From Bacillus tuaregi (GTDB lineage Bacteria > Bacillota > Bacilli > Bacillales > Cytobacillaceae): a DNA stretch of 64,000 bases. Shown here in pieces: positions 8,930-17,652 of this stretch. The notes under the pieces are model-generated. The model was not told the DNA's origin, did not search any database, and saw nothing but the letters and a program-made list of their open reading frames with translations. The DNA lies in the NCBI RefSeq assembly GCF_900104575.1, contig NZ_LT629731.1:1409051-1473050 (forward strand). The letters are read 5' to 3'. The position numbers and the translations under genes were made by a program. Numbering within the stretch: the stretch's first letter is position 1; each line of letters opens with the position of its first letter.

Positions 8930-8973
8930 GCCAGTCACGAACCGGTATAAACGGAATCGTGACTGGCTTTTTT
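8930..8973 (+). terminator. Rho-independent terminator after the FadF-like gene
   Basis: An 11-bp perfect stem GCCAGTCACGA / TCGTGACTGGC closes a 16-nt loop and is followed by six T residues. Confidence 0.9.
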
Positions 8974-9090
8974 GATTGAACTGCAGGGTATTGTTGTGTT
9001 TTTATTGCCCTTGAAAAAAACATGAATATCAAAATCGAGAATAGGATAGATAGTAATGAGAACAAAAGCATTATTGGAATGGAGGATTGT

Positions 9091-9921
9091 ATGATACAAA
9101 TATCGGGTGTTCCGTTTCAGCTGCCTGGAGCGTGGCAGCTTGGAACGGTGGAAAAAACCATTATTCAACAGATGCAGAATGCTCCCGTTCATTACTCTTA
9201 TTATTCCGTGAATGAATTTCTGTTTGAGCTCAAGGTGCGAAAAAATATTATTAAAAGTGCAAAGGAAATGAATCAAGGGAAAGCGGTCTTTACAACTTTT
9301 GAAACGGCCAAATGCAATCCAAAATACTGGCAATTAACACCAGCAGGCGGATTCCTGATAAGACCCCATGTAAGACCCGCATCTGCGATTTTGGATATCT
9401 ATCGAAACAGCGAACTATATGCCTTTGAATGTGCAACCGCCATTCCTATCATCTATTACCATGCCATATTGAATAGTATTGGCAGCCAGTTATTTAATGC
9501 TTTGTTTCAACATCTCTATTTATACAGCTGGCATACCGATTCTGACCTTGGAATTGTCACGTTTCATACCGATTATGTTATTCCTGGTGATGTGGTTTAT
9601 TTTAATAATCCTGATTATGACCGAAGTACGCCACAATTTAGAGGTGTGAATGCGGTTGTTCTTGACGATGGAACTTACTTTGGACATGGATTTAACATAA
9701 GACCAGCTAAAGAAATCATTGAAATTCTAAATGAAATGCGAAAGCCTGGTAGTCAGAGACCTGCATATTTAACCAAACTTGTGACAAGACCTTCGTTTAA
9801 GTATTTATATAGAGTCTCAAACTGGTACAGAAGTGATCGAGCCTACAAAATACAGCGCCCAATTGTCCACCATAATAAAAGCTCTGCTTCCTATGTCCAC
9901 CATTTATATTACCTCATTTAA
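9091..9921 (+). CDS. tgl: Protein-glutamine gamma-glutamyltransferase (spore coat transglutaminase)
   Basis: A 276-aa Tgl homologue that crosslinks spore coat proteins through Gln-Lys isopeptide bonds. The family signature FECATAIPIIYYHA contains the catalytic Cys. Further matches are the FELKVRKNIIKSAKEM helix, the YLYSWHTDSD strand and the DVVYFNNPDYD...FRGVNAVVLDDGTYFGHG segment. I chose the ATG at 9091 because GGAGG at 9081-9085 is well spaced; earlier in-frame starts lack a site. It is about 30 residues longer than the B. subtilis protein, mostly at the C-terminus. A mother-cell sigma factor promoter is expected but I did not identify one. Confidence 0.93.
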   Translation: MIQISGVPFQLPGAWQLGTVEKTIIQQMQNAPVHYSYYSVNEFLFELKVRKNIIKSAKEMNQGKAVFTTFETAKCNPKYWQLTPAGGFLIRPHVRPASAILDIYRNSELYAFECATAIPIIYYHAILNSIGSQLFNALFQHLYLYSWHTDSDLGIVTFHTDYVIPGDVVYFNNPDYDRSTPQFRGVNAVVLDDGTYFGHGFNIRPAKEIIEILNEMRKPGSQRPAYLTKLVTRPSFKYLYRVSNWYRSDRAYKIQRPIVHHNKSSASYVHHLYYLI

Positions 9922-10032
9922 CGAGAACGTATAATAACCCTGACAAACACCCATTTATTTTGTAGACGGGCTCCAATTTCATCCTCGAGAGTATGATATA
10001 TAGAAATTCCTTACTCGAAGGGAAGTGTTAAT

Positions 10033-10254
10033 ATGTATTCAAATTTAAACGCACCTCCAAACCTTGGACCTAATCTTGGACCTAATGTAGCTCCAATGGC
10101 TACAGCGAATGTTCCACCAATGCCGACTTATACAGCTCCTGCTTATGGTTACGGCTGTCCTGCTCCGCGGAACGATGATTTCATCCTCATCGTCGTACTG
10201 TTTATTTTACTCATCATCGTAGGTGCAAGCTTTTACGGATATAGCAAGTGCTAA
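10033..10254 (+). CDS. YjcZ-family sporulation small membrane protein
   Basis: A 73-aa protein. A Pro/Asn/Gly-rich head repeats PNLGPNLGPN and is followed by YGYGCPAPRNDDFILIVVLFILLIIVGASFYGYSKC. The single C-terminal transmembrane helix with FILIVVLFILLIIVGA is the hallmark of the YjcZ family of spore-associated small proteins. A GGGAAGTG site precedes the ATG. It lies next to tgl, in keeping with a sporulation neighbourhood. Confidence 0.85.
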   Translation: MYSNLNAPPNLGPNLGPNVAPMATANVPPMPTYTAPAYGYGCPAPRNDDFILIVVLFILLIIVGASFYGYSKC

Positions 10255-10269
10255 TTCTATTTTGTCTAG

Positions 10270-10308
10270 AAAATTCCTGAGCGTGAAAACACGATCAGGA
10301 ATTTTTTT
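10270..10308 (+). terminator. Rho-independent terminator after the yjcZ-like gene
   Basis: Stem AAATTCCTGA / TCAGGAATTT with an inner CGTG/CACG pairing and a run of seven T residues. Confidence 0.9.
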
Positions 10309-10414
10309 GTCATATACTGGGTCCTGAAGGTTGGCTAACCTATCTAAATGCTGTACTATAAGCCATATATAAGCATGAACATGTCAAATTGCTAAAGAAA
10401 GGGTTTCTGTATAG

Positions 10415-12256
10415 ATGCAACTTATCCTAACCTTTATTATCCTTGCTTGTACCATTTTTTTATTTATGAGTAATATTATTCGTGCAGATTTGGTTAGTAT
10501 TCTGGCGTTACTGGCTCTTGTACTCACAGGGATATTAGAGCCGGCAGAGGCTCTATCTGGCTTTTCAAACTCAGTGGTCATTATGATTGCGGCCTTGTTT
10601 GTCGTTGGAGCAGGGATTCGGCGAACGGGACTCGCCCGCAAGGCTGGTGATTTGCTTTTACATTGGTCAGGGAATAGTGAGAAAAAGCTTTTCATTTTTC
10701 TACTCATTATTGTTCTTTTTGTCGGTTCTTTTATGAGTAATACAGGTACAGTCGCGATCATGCTGCCAGTGGTCATCAGTATTGCGATCAGTATCAAAAG
10801 AGATGTTTCAAAGTTATTAATACCGCTGTCCTATACAGCAAGCTTATCCGGATTGATGACATTGATTGCTTCTCCGCCAAACCTGATTGTTAGTCAAGTA
10901 CTTAGTGATCATGGCTTTGAAAGACTGGGTTTTTTCGATATGACCCCAATCGGAGTGGTCGCAGCTATTACAGGAATTCTTTACTTATTCCTAGTACGAA
11001 ATATTCTTCTGCCTAACAATCAAAGTAAAAACCAGGTTGAGAATCACGAGATTACACCGAAAGAGCTCATTTTAAATTATGGGCTAGAGGACAATTTGCA
11101 TCGCGTGCAGGTGCTGGAAAACTCACCAGTGGTGGATAAGCCCCTTTCAGAATTGAAAATCCCTTCTAAATATCATTTAGCGATTTTAAAAATTGACCGA
11201 AAAATCGCTGAGGGGAGACGGCTTTTACCCATTACATACCAAGAAATGGCTGGTCCCGGGAGTGTTGTGCAGGCCAAGGATATTCTTTATATCCAAGGCT
11301 CACGTACACAGGTGGAAAAGCTGGTGGAGGATTATCAGCTCATCATGGAAACGGAGAAATCAAGGGATGATGTGTTGGTTTCAAGTAAAATGGGGATTGC
11401 GGAGGTCCTATTAACGCCTGATTCTCGGCTGATTAATAAAACGATTCGTGAGATTCACTTTCGGAAAAAATACAATGTGAACGTGATTGCGATTAATCGA
11501 AAAGGGCAGTACCTTTTGAGAGAAATGTCCAAGATTAAGCTGCGTTTTGGTGATGCATTGCTTGTACAGGGGACATGGGAGGAAATGGAATACCTGGCAA
11601 AGGAGACAAAGGACGTCGTCGTAGTCGGTCAGCCGAAGGAGCTTGCCAGTCAGGCAGCCGCCAGCGGTAAAGCACCGATAGCGGGGATGATTCTTCTCCT
11701 CATGGTTGCCTTAATGGTTTTTGAGGTATTTCCGGCTGTTATTTCTGTCTTAATCGGCGCTAGTTTAATGCTGGTAACGGGCTGCTTACGGAATATGGAT
11801 GACGCATACAGCCAAATGAACTGGGAAAGCATTGTCCTAATCGCCTGTATGCTGCCATTGGCAACAGCCCTAGAGAAAACAGGTGGAATGGTATTTTTAT
11901 CGGAGGGCATTATTGAGCTGCTTGGCGGATTTGGGACGATAGGAGTTCTGGCCGGCATCTATTTTCTAACAATGGTTTTTGGACAGTTTATCAGTAATAC
12001 AGCCACAGCTGTCCTATTTGCTCCGATTGGTATCAACGCTGCTATCAATCTAGGCGTCAGCCCCTATCCATTTCTGATTGCGGTTGCTGTTGGCGCCAGC
12101 ATGGCCTTTGCCACACCTGTGGCTACACCGACGAACGCATTAGTTATGACCGCTGGCGGCTATAAATTTATGGATTTTGTCAAAATCGGGGTTCCGCTGC
12201 AGTTGATTATGTTTGTTGTTATGATGATCGCCATTCCGATTCTTTTTTCATTATAG
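10415..12256 (+). CDS. SLC13/DASS-family permease with central RCK_C (TrkA-C) domains
   Basis: A 613-aa integral membrane protein. Transmembrane helices flank a soluble middle (~residues 215-420) containing two TrkA-C-like regions (EVLLTPDSRLINKTIREIHFRKKYNVNVIAINRKGQ). Two SNT-type selectivity motifs are visible, MSNTGTVAIMLPV and ISNTATAVLFAP, and FATPVATPTNALV is near the end. This is the DASS-type 'SLC13 family permease' layout, for sodium-coupled uptake of divalent anions such as sulfate or dicarboxylates. Substrate is not assignable. It is monocistronic, bounded by terminators. Confidence 0.87.
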   Translation: MQLILTFIILACTIFLFMSNIIRADLVSILALLALVLTGILEPAEALSGFSNSVVIMIAALFVVGAGIRRTGLARKAGDLLLHWSGNSEKKLFIFLLIIVLFVGSFMSNTGTVAIMLPVVISIAISIKRDVSKLLIPLSYTASLSGLMTLIASPPNLIVSQVLSDHGFERLGFFDMTPIGVVAAITGILYLFLVRNILLPNNQSKNQVENHEITPKELILNYGLEDNLHRVQVLENSPVVDKPLSELKIPSKYHLAILKIDRKIAEGRRLLPITYQEMAGPGSVVQAKDILYIQGSRTQVEKLVEDYQLIMETEKSRDDVLVSSKMGIAEVLLTPDSRLINKTIREIHFRKKYNVNVIAINRKGQYLLREMSKIKLRFGDALLVQGTWEEMEYLAKETKDVVVVGQPKELASQAAASGKAPIAGMILLLMVALMVFEVFPAVISVLIGASLMLVTGCLRNMDDAYSQMNWESIVLIACMLPLATALEKTGGMVFLSEGIIELLGGFGTIGVLAGIYFLTMVFGQFISNTATAVLFAPIGINAAINLGVSPYPFLIAVAVGASMAFATPVATPTNALVMTAGGYKFMDFVKIGVPLQLIMFVVMMIAIPILFSL

Positions 12257-12266
12257 ATCAACCTAG

Positions 12267-12302
12267 ACGCATGGATGTCTGAAGTTAGTCCATGCGTTTT
12301 TT
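12267..12302 (+). terminator. Terminator after the SLC13 permease
   Basis: Stem ACGCATGGA / TCCATGCGT with a 13-nt loop and six T residues. Confidence 0.88.
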
Positions 12303-12380
12303 GGTATCAGTGTGTAGAAATTGACATTCCACCCTTTATCATTTATCTTGAAATCAAGATATTTAATGAGGAGAGTGGAT

Positions 12381-13397
12381 ATGGTTAATCAAAATATTTT
12401 ACATGTGCAAAATTTAGGCTTTCAATGGCAGGCTGAAAGTCCCTTTCTTGTCACGATGCACCATAGGGATGCCTATCCCCCAGGAAATGAGGAGCAGGGA
12501 CCGAATGTGTCATTAGCAGGAAGAAAGCTTGGGGAGGATTTTAGCGGAAAAGACGGCTTTAGTATGTATCATGGAAAAACAGTACCTGGATTCCCATATC
12601 ATCCTCATCGAGGCTTTGAAACGGTAACCGTTGTATTGGAGGGCTATGTCGATCATTTTGATTCGACAGGTGCATCCGGCCGTTATGGCAATGGCGATGT
12701 TCAATGGATGACGGCAGGGAAGGGCTGTCTGCATACAGAGATGTTCCCACTCGTCCATCAGAATCAGGATAACCCGCTTGAGCTGTTTCAAATTTGGCTC
12801 AATCTTCCGGCTAGAAGTAAATTTGCCGATCCGGAATATAAAATGCTGTGGGCGGAAGATATCCCTGAATTTGAATCTGTTTCAGAGAATGGTCAAAAAT
12901 CAACCGTCAGGCTGATTGCCGGAAATTTATTCAGTAAAAAAAGCTTAGCTCCAAGCCATGCTTCATGGGCAAAGGATGAAAACAACCATGTTGGAATCTA
13001 TCTGATTAAAATGGAGCCGAAAGCCTCGATTACGTTACAAGCTGTTTCGGCGACCTTGAACCGAAATGTTTATTTTTATAGAGGCAATGAAATCAAGATA
13101 GACGATGCTGTTATTCCTAGTATGAATCGTATCAAGCTTGCTGGTGACCGGGAAACGACTATTACTAATGGGAATGAAGAAAGTTATCTATTGGTTCTAG
13201 AAGGGGAACCGATTCAAGAGCCCGTTGCACAATATGGCCCATTTGTAATGAATTCACAAGCAGAGATTCGCGAGGCCTTCCGAGATTATCAACAGACGCA
13301 ATTCGGGGGCTGGCCATGGGGGAGCGCGGAGCCTGTGAATGAAAGACACGCAGGAAGATTTGCCCGTTATGCTGATGGGACCGTTGAAAAAAGATAG
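12381..13397 (+). CDS. Pirin family protein
   Basis: A 338-aa bicupin. The pirin signature VPGFPYHPHRGFETVTVVLEG supplies the His ligands, and MTAGKGCLHTEMFP supplies the following His/Glu. The C-terminal half is the second cupin, ending FGGWPWGS...HAGRFARYADGTVE. Some bacterial pirins have quercetinase activity and others are regulatory, so the function is open. I start at the ATG at 12381 (GAGGAGAG eight bases upstream); an in-frame ATG at 12321 has no ribosome site. Confidence 0.9.
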   Translation: MVNQNILHVQNLGFQWQAESPFLVTMHHRDAYPPGNEEQGPNVSLAGRKLGEDFSGKDGFSMYHGKTVPGFPYHPHRGFETVTVVLEGYVDHFDSTGASGRYGNGDVQWMTAGKGCLHTEMFPLVHQNQDNPLELFQIWLNLPARSKFADPEYKMLWAEDIPEFESVSENGQKSTVRLIAGNLFSKKSLAPSHASWAKDENNHVGIYLIKMEPKASITLQAVSATLNRNVYFYRGNEIKIDDAVIPSMNRIKLAGDRETTITNGNEESYLLVLEGEPIQEPVAQYGPFVMNSQAEIREAFRDYQQTQFGGWPWGSAEPVNERHAGRFARYADGTVEKR

Positions 13398-13411
13398 CTT
13401 AAGATATTAAG

Positions 13412-13446
13412 AAAGGTGCTTCATCATGTGGTGAAGGCCTTTTTTT
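13412..13446 (+). terminator. Probable terminator after pirin
   Basis: Imperfect stem AAAGGTGCTTCATCA / TGGTGAAGGCCTTT followed by T residues. Confidence 0.65.
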
Positions 13447-13552
13447 ATGGTGATGAAAAATGGCTCGAATAGCACTGTTTGTGGTCGGTTTTGATATACT
13501 TAGAGTAGAAATGTGATTCGTTGAACAAGTTGAAGGAGTGTGATGTTCGGTG

Positions 13553-13864
13553 ATGAAAAAATGTACAGCAAATGATTTGAAGGCCTTCTTCACTGAGTCT
13601 GAAGGGAGAAGCAGGCTGGATTTATCCAATATTCAGGTAGAAAAGGTCAATATGACAGGCTGGAGCCTGGAAAAGGTTGATTTTTCCTATTCTATTTTTG
13701 AGCATTGCAGCTTTAACGACGTCACACTTGAGCAATCAAGCATTGAAAATGCATTGTTTGTGGAATGCAAATTCCATAGAACCAATTTTAAAAAGGCAAA
13801 TATGAGGGGCGCTACCTTTAGAGATTGTGAAAAAGGGACTGGTTGGTTTCGGATATCCAGATAA
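13553..13864 (+). CDS. Small pentapeptide-repeat protein
   Basis: A 103-aa protein with about six A(D/N)LxX-type pentapeptides between residues 25 and 95 (LDLSNIQVEKVNMTG, VDFSYSIFEHCSF, NALFVECKFHRTNFKKANMRGATFRD). These form a short quadrilateral beta-helix. Function is unknown. GAAGGAG at 13532 lies upstream; GTG at 13550 is an alternative start. Its last nine codons and stop lie inside one arm of a perfect 26-bp inverted repeat that terminates the convergent MFS gene. The C-terminus GTGWFRISR may therefore be a by-product of that overlap. Confidence 0.75.
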   Translation: MKKCTANDLKAFFTESEGRSRLDLSNIQVEKVNMTGWSLEKVDFSYSIFEHCSFNDVTLEQSSIENALFVECKFHRTNFKKANMRGATFRDCEKGTGWFRISR

Positions 13865-13892
13865 TGCTGGATATCCGAAACCAACCAGTCCC
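13830..13892 (-). terminator. Terminator of the MFS gene, perfect 26-bp inverted repeat
   Basis: The arms at 13835-13860 and 13867-13892 are exact reverse complements around a 6-nt loop, ATAATG. On the minus strand the hairpin is followed by TTTTT, so it terminates the MFS transporter gene. There is no T run on the plus-strand side. The stem is unusually long for an intrinsic terminator. Confidence 0.85.
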
Positions 13893-13926
13893 TGATGTTG
13901 CGTGGGAAGGTGGCTATCTCAGGTCT

Positions 13927-15111
13927 CTACGAAGCGACCTGCTGCTTCCGGGCGGCAGTCCTTTTTGCCCAAAGATAGGTGAGAATAAAGCAACCTAGTA
14001 GAATCACGGCACCAAATGTGAAGGGAATGCTTAGATGCCAGTCAAATAAGGTACCTGCTAACGCTGGGCCAACCATGTTTCCTAAGCTCATATAGGAGTT
14101 GTTCATACCGGCAGCAAAGCCTTGTTCATCACCAGCTGTTAACGAAATTAACGTATTGACGGCCGGACGGATTAACGTGGTAGCCGTTGTGAATACGGTA
14201 GCCATTAGGATGATGATATAGAAGCTGCTGACAAATAATAAGCCATACAGACTGATGGCAGCAACAAGTAGATTAAATAAGATAATCTTCATTTCACCAA
14301 AGCGTTTGAATAATTTATTAATGGCAAACCCTTGAACAATCACACCGGCAAAGCCTCCCACTGTCATCACAATGGCAATGTCACTTGGTGTATAGTTAAA
14401 TTTATAGGTTAAAAACATCGTTAACGTAGATTGATAGTTGGAAATTCCGAAGGAAAACACAAACACAACAATTAATAGAACAAAGTAGCTTGTTTTAATG
14501 GAACGAGCCATTTGCTGGAGAATATTTTCTCCTTTTTTCAAATCCTTTGTTACTGGTTTGATGGATGGCAGGACCATGAACGATAGGATTCCAGCCACGA
14601 TGGTCGCAGAGCCTCCGAAATAGAATGGAAAGTGGAGGCTAACATTGGATAGAAAGCCGCCAATACCAGGTCCGATCATAAATCCTAACGAAATAGCGGC
14701 GCCTAACCAGCCCATCGCTTTCCCGCGTTCTTGATGGGTGGTGATATCCGCCGCATAGGCCATCACAGGAGGAACAATAAAGGCAGAGCCGACACCTGTA
14801 AAAAACCGGCATAAATAAAGTAACCAGAGCTCGGAGGAAAGCCCAAAGCCAATTTGTGAAAGTCCATTAATGAAGAGGCCCAGGATGATTAAATTTTTAC
14901 GCCCATGGCGATCCGATAAATTCCCGGCAACTGGTGAAAAGATAAATTGAGCTAAAGCCATAATCGCAATAATAAAGCCCAGTGCCTGCCCAGCGGCGCC
15001 AAAGGTTTTCAGGTATTCAGGCATGACAGGGACAATCAGTCCAATTGCACTAAAGGTGATGAACATATTGAACATTAACATATAAAGTGCTGCTTTTTTT
15101 GAGTATTTCAT
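13927..15111 (-). CDS. MFS transporter (drug:H+ antiporter-like)
   Basis: A 394-aa protein with 12 predicted membrane helices. The DHA1-type loop motif GNLSDRHGRKNLIILG follows helix 2. Also visible are GLIVPVMPEYLKTFG in helix 1 and the helix-5-like GWLGAAISLGFMIGPGIGG. It is probably an efflux pump; substrate unknown. It converges on the pentapeptide gene and shares a terminator region with its 3' end. Confidence 0.88.
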   Translation of the reverse strand: MKYSKKAALYMLMFNMFITFSAIGLIVPVMPEYLKTFGAAGQALGFIIAIMALAQFIFSPVAGNLSDRHGRKNLIILGLFINGLSQIGFGLSSELWLLYLCRFFTGVGSAFIVPPVMAYAADITTHQERGKAMGWLGAAISLGFMIGPGIGGFLSNVSLHFPFYFGGSATIVAGILSFMVLPSIKPVTKDLKKGENILQQMARSIKTSYFVLLIVVFVFSFGISNYQSTLTMFLTYKFNYTPSDIAIVMTVGGFAGVIVQGFAINKLFKRFGEMKIILFNLLVAAISLYGLLFVSSFYIIILMATVFTTATTLIRPAVNTLISLTAGDEQGFAAGMNNSYMSLGNMVGPALAGTLFDWHLSIPFTFGAVILLGCFILTYLWAKRTAARKQQVAS

Positions 15112-15220
15112 AGTAGTAATCTCATTTCTATTAATATAGGAAGCAAATAAATTATATTATATTCCTGTTTAATCAGATTCACAATGAAAAAGATATAAGG
15201 ACTTATTTTTCTGCTCTTTA

Positions 15221-15266
15221 AGTAAAAATAAAGAAAACACATGGATAAAAAGGGGATCCATGTGTT
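15221..15266 (-). terminator. Terminator of the 29-aa membrane peptide gene
   Basis: On the minus strand, stem AACACATGGA / TCCATGTGTT is followed by TTCTTTATTTTT. Confidence 0.8.
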
Positions 15267-15285
15267 GTCTATCTGCTATTTTTGT

Positions 15286-15375
15286 TTACTTTTTCTTGCG
15301 CGAGTCCCTTAAAAGGATGACAGCGGCAACGGCCGTTACAATAATAAAAAACCAATAAACTATATCCCATACCAT
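15286..15375 (-). CDS. Very small membrane protein, 29 aa
   Basis: Reads MVWDIVYWFFIIVTAVAAVI then LLRDSRKKK, a single membrane helix with a basic tail. A GGAGGG ribosome site lies 8 bases before the ATG, and an intrinsic terminator follows closely, so this is very likely a real gene despite its size. The layout (hydrophobic helix, charged KKK end) is shared with the 30-aa peptide at 21.05 kb. Function is unknown; toxin-like or spore/membrane accessory peptides are possible. Confidence 0.7.
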   Translation of the reverse strand: MVWDIVYWFFIIVTAVAAVILLRDSRKKK

Positions 15376-15544
15376 GATCGATCCCTCCAACGAAAATATT
15401 ATCTTACTATATTATACGATATGCTTTATCGATAGTTTGAGAAAAACAGTAAAAAGGAGGTAGATTCTTTGCCGGCTGTAATAGAATTGTCACATGCATC
15501 TAATTAAAATTAAGTGGATTTTATTAATCTAATCATTTCTATAT

Positions 15545-15733
15545 AACTACATTCAGCAGAAGTCCTCCACTTCTACAAGTGGGGGATGAGTGCAAATGGT
15601 ACTTCGATTCAGTGGGGGTTCAAAGCCCGGCTGAATGAAGTTAAGCTTCCGGCGGATGTCACGGAATTTTTAAAGGTAGTTTATCGAGCGAGCTCAATAA
15701 AGATCCGGACGCAAATTCGACGGGCGAATTTGA
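15545..15733 (+). repeat. Structured repeat element, copy 2
   Basis: Full-length copy. The 5' arm AACTACATTCAGC pairs (one mismatch) with GCTGAATGAAGTT. Hairpin CCTCCACTTC-TACAAGTGGGGG and tail hairpins TTTAT..ATAAA and AAATTCG-ACGGG-CGAATTT are present. Confidence 0.9.
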
Positions 15734-15838
15734 TTAAGAGAATTATTTGAGGAAATTGATGTGACTGTTTCCAAGCGATAAAATAAAGGGGAGAAGTTTT
15801 TGCGAAGACAAGATAATGAGTTATGGGGGGGAATCTTA

Positions 15839-16447
15839 ATGGATAAGGAAAGGCTGAAACGTCAGATAGACTTTATCGTTGAAATCGATCAGTTAAAACG
15901 AATCATGCGACGGAGTCGGATTATTGGGGATACAAAGGATGATACGCTATGGGAAAATTCAGCGGAGCACTCTTGGCATATTGCGATGCTTGCCATGGTA
16001 TTGAGTGATTATGCCGATGAAATGGTTGATGCTGTAAAGGTGATGAAGATGGCACTGGTCCATGATATCGTGGAAATTGATGCAGGAGATACATTTGCTT
16101 ATGATCAGGCAGGGAATCTTGATAAGGCAGAACGGGAGGGAAAGGCGGCTTCGCGCATTTTTGGTCTATTGCCCGATGATCAGCGTGATGAAATGATGGA
16201 GCTTTGGCGCGAGTTTGAGGAAGGAAAAACGAACGAAGCCCAATTTGCGGCGGCATTAGACTTCCTGCAGCCCTTGCTGCAAAATTATTATACAGAGGGC
16301 TATTCCTGGAAATTGAACAAGGTTACCGCTGATCGTGTTCTTGCCCGAAACGAAGCAGCAACGCATAACTCACAGGCCATCAAGGAGTTCATTGACTGGC
16401 TCCTACACGATGCCATTGAAAAAGGGTATTTGCCTGACAAGTATTAG
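15839..16447 (+). CDS. HD-domain phosphohydrolase, YfbR-like
   Basis: A 202-aa HD-superfamily protein. The metal-binding residues are in ENSAEHSWHIAML (first His), KMALVHDIVEIDAGDT (the HD pair and following Asp/Glu) and AAALDFLQPLLQN (last Asp). YfbR-like members are 5'-deoxynucleotidases, so nucleotide-pool clean-up is the likely role. ATG at 15839 is preceded by a G-rich site at 15825-15832. A TTG at 15800 with AAGGGGAG upstream is an alternative that would add 13 residues. Confidence 0.82.
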   Translation: MDKERLKRQIDFIVEIDQLKRIMRRSRIIGDTKDDTLWENSAEHSWHIAMLAMVLSDYADEMVDAVKVMKMALVHDIVEIDAGDTFAYDQAGNLDKAEREGKAASRIFGLLPDDQRDEMMELWREFEEGKTNEAQFAAALDFLQPLLQNYYTEGYSWKLNKVTADRVLARNEAATHNSQAIKEFIDWLLHDAIEKGYLPDKY

Positions 16448-16449
16448 GG

Positions 16450-16654
16450 CTGACAAGAGAGAAGCGAAAAAGCGAGAGACTGTCAGAAGAGAGGCTTAGT
16501 TCTGAGAGGGGAACGAGAAAAAGCCAGGGTGTGTCAGAGCTAAGCCTGAGCTCTGACAAAAAGAGCGCAAAAAAGGCAGAGAGTGTCAGAGGTCAGCCCT
16601 AGTTCTGACAAGAGGAGCGTCAATAAGCCAGAGTCTGTCAGAAAACAGCCAGTT
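16450..16654 (+). repeat. Four tandem ~52-bp imperfect repeats
   Basis: Units begin at 16450, 16502, 16553 and 16605 (spacing 52, 51, 52). Each opens with CTGACAAG or a variant and contains an inverted partner TGTCAG about 30 bases on, then an AGCC-AGTT joint. Each unit can therefore fold into a weak hairpin. The array fills the gap between the HD gene and maa. A degenerate part of the same repeat lies at 46.08 kb. Confidence 0.85.
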
Positions 16655-16723
16655 TGAGTCTTTTTTATAGACAAGTATAGTAGGGGAATCCTTCAATCAT
16701 ACGTATGAAAGTAGGTTAAAACT

Positions 16724-17284
16724 ATGAAATCAGAGAAAGAAAAAATGTTGGCTGGGGAAATGTATGATCCTGCAGACACAGTATTATTAAAGGATCGTGA
16801 AGAAGCTAGACGAAAGGTGAGGTTCTATAATCAAACGCTAGAAACCGAAGGTGAAAAGCGAACTAAAATGTTAAAGGAATTACTCGGCTTAACGGGTGAG
16901 CATATCTATATCGAGCCCAATATCCGCTTTGATTATGGCTATAATACATATGTAGGAGAAAACTTTTATGCAAACTTTGATTGTACGATTTTAGATGTTT
17001 GTGAGGTCCGCTTTGGGGACAATTGCATGCTCGCTCCGGGAGTCCAAATCTATACCGCTACACATCCACTTCATCCAGGTGAACGCAACTCAGGAAAGGA
17101 ATATGCGAAATCAATTACGATTGGAAACAATGTGTGGATAGGGGGAAGTGCCATTATCAACCCAGGCGTAACGGTGGGAGATAATGCCGTAATCGCATCA
17201 GGTGCCGTCGTAACGAAGGACGTTCCAGCTAATGTAGTAGTAGGAGGCAATCCAGCAAAAATTATTAAACAAATAGAGGGCTAG
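16724..17284 (+). CDS. maa: Maltose/galactoside O-acetyltransferase, hexapeptide-repeat family
   Basis: A 186-aa trimeric left-handed beta-helix acetyltransferase. The N-terminal [30 protein letters not shown] is the Maa signature. The catalytic loop is [18 protein letters not shown], and the helix turns run [35 protein letters not shown]. It transfers acetyl from acetyl-CoA to a sugar hydroxyl in the cytoplasm, presumably for detoxification. No strong ribosome site is visible (weak AGTAGGT). Confidence 0.92.
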   Translation: MKSEKEKMLAGEMYDPADTVLLKDREEARRKVRFYNQTLETEGEKRTKMLKELLGLTGEHIYIEPNIRFDYGYNTYVGENFYANFDCTILDVCEVRFGDNCMLAPGVQIYTATHPLHPGERNSGKEYAKSITIGNNVWIGGSAIINPGVTVGDNAVIASGAVVTKDVPANVVVGGNPAKIIKQIEG

Positions 17285-17408
17285 AATACTAAAACTGAAA
17301 AAGGACCAAATTCCCCACTCAAACCTTCTCAGTCGATGGAAATACCTTCTTTGTCAATAGACAGACTCCTGGTATTACATTTGCCATCTGGGGACTTTTC
17401 ACTATAGC

Positions 17409-17445
17409 AAAAAAGCTAATCGGCAGTGACCGATTAGCTTTTTTG
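17409..17445. terminator. Bidirectional terminator between maa and the ABC operon
   Basis: Perfect stem AAAAAAGCTAATCGG / CCGATTAGCTTTTTT around CAGTGA. It has T runs on both strands and serves the convergent maa and GntR-ABC operons. Confidence 0.92.
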
Positions 17446-17461
17446 ACTCTATAGAAAATAA

Positions 17462-17623
17462 CTAAGATTTCCGGTTTACCTTCAAGACCTGAGTGAAAAA
17501 AACAACCGAACAGATGAATGGGAATAGAGCGAGATAATTTTTATCAAGAGCCTGAAAAATCGCCGTTAGGAAGAGAGTGATGCCGATAATAGAGAAAACT
17601 ATCCTTTTATAGCTGGTTTCCAT
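17462..17623 (-). CDS. Small two-helix membrane protein, 53 aa
   Basis: Reads METSYKRIVFSIIGITLFLT, then a short loop ALDKNY and a second helix LALFPFICSVVFFTQVL with tail KVNRKS. Ribosome site GAGAGGTGA precedes the ATG. It is the last gene of the GntR-ATPase-permease operon and ends just before the terminator, so it may be an accessory subunit of that transporter. No family recognised. Confidence 0.7.
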   Translation of the reverse strand: METSYKRIVFSIIGITLFLTAIFQALDKNYLALFPFICSVVFFTQVLKVNRKS

Positions 17624-17652
17624 CGCTTTGGTCACCTCTCAAATTTACTGAA

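Noticed and set aside
8595-9333. Minus-strand open frames opposite fadF-like and tgl genes
   Set aside because: Codon pattern and composition are those of antisense shadows of strongly supported genes; no ribosome sites.
15600-15625. tRNA T-arm-like sequence GGGGGTTCAAACCCC in the structured repeat
   Set aside because: No acceptor, anticodon or D arms around it, and the loop is changed in copy 4 (GGGGTACAACCCC), so it is part of the repeat hairpin, not a tRNA.
16450-16654. CRISPR array
   Set aside because: Units are contiguous and imperfect along their whole length, with no constant repeat alternating with unique spacers, and no cas genes nearby. No other array was seen in the window.
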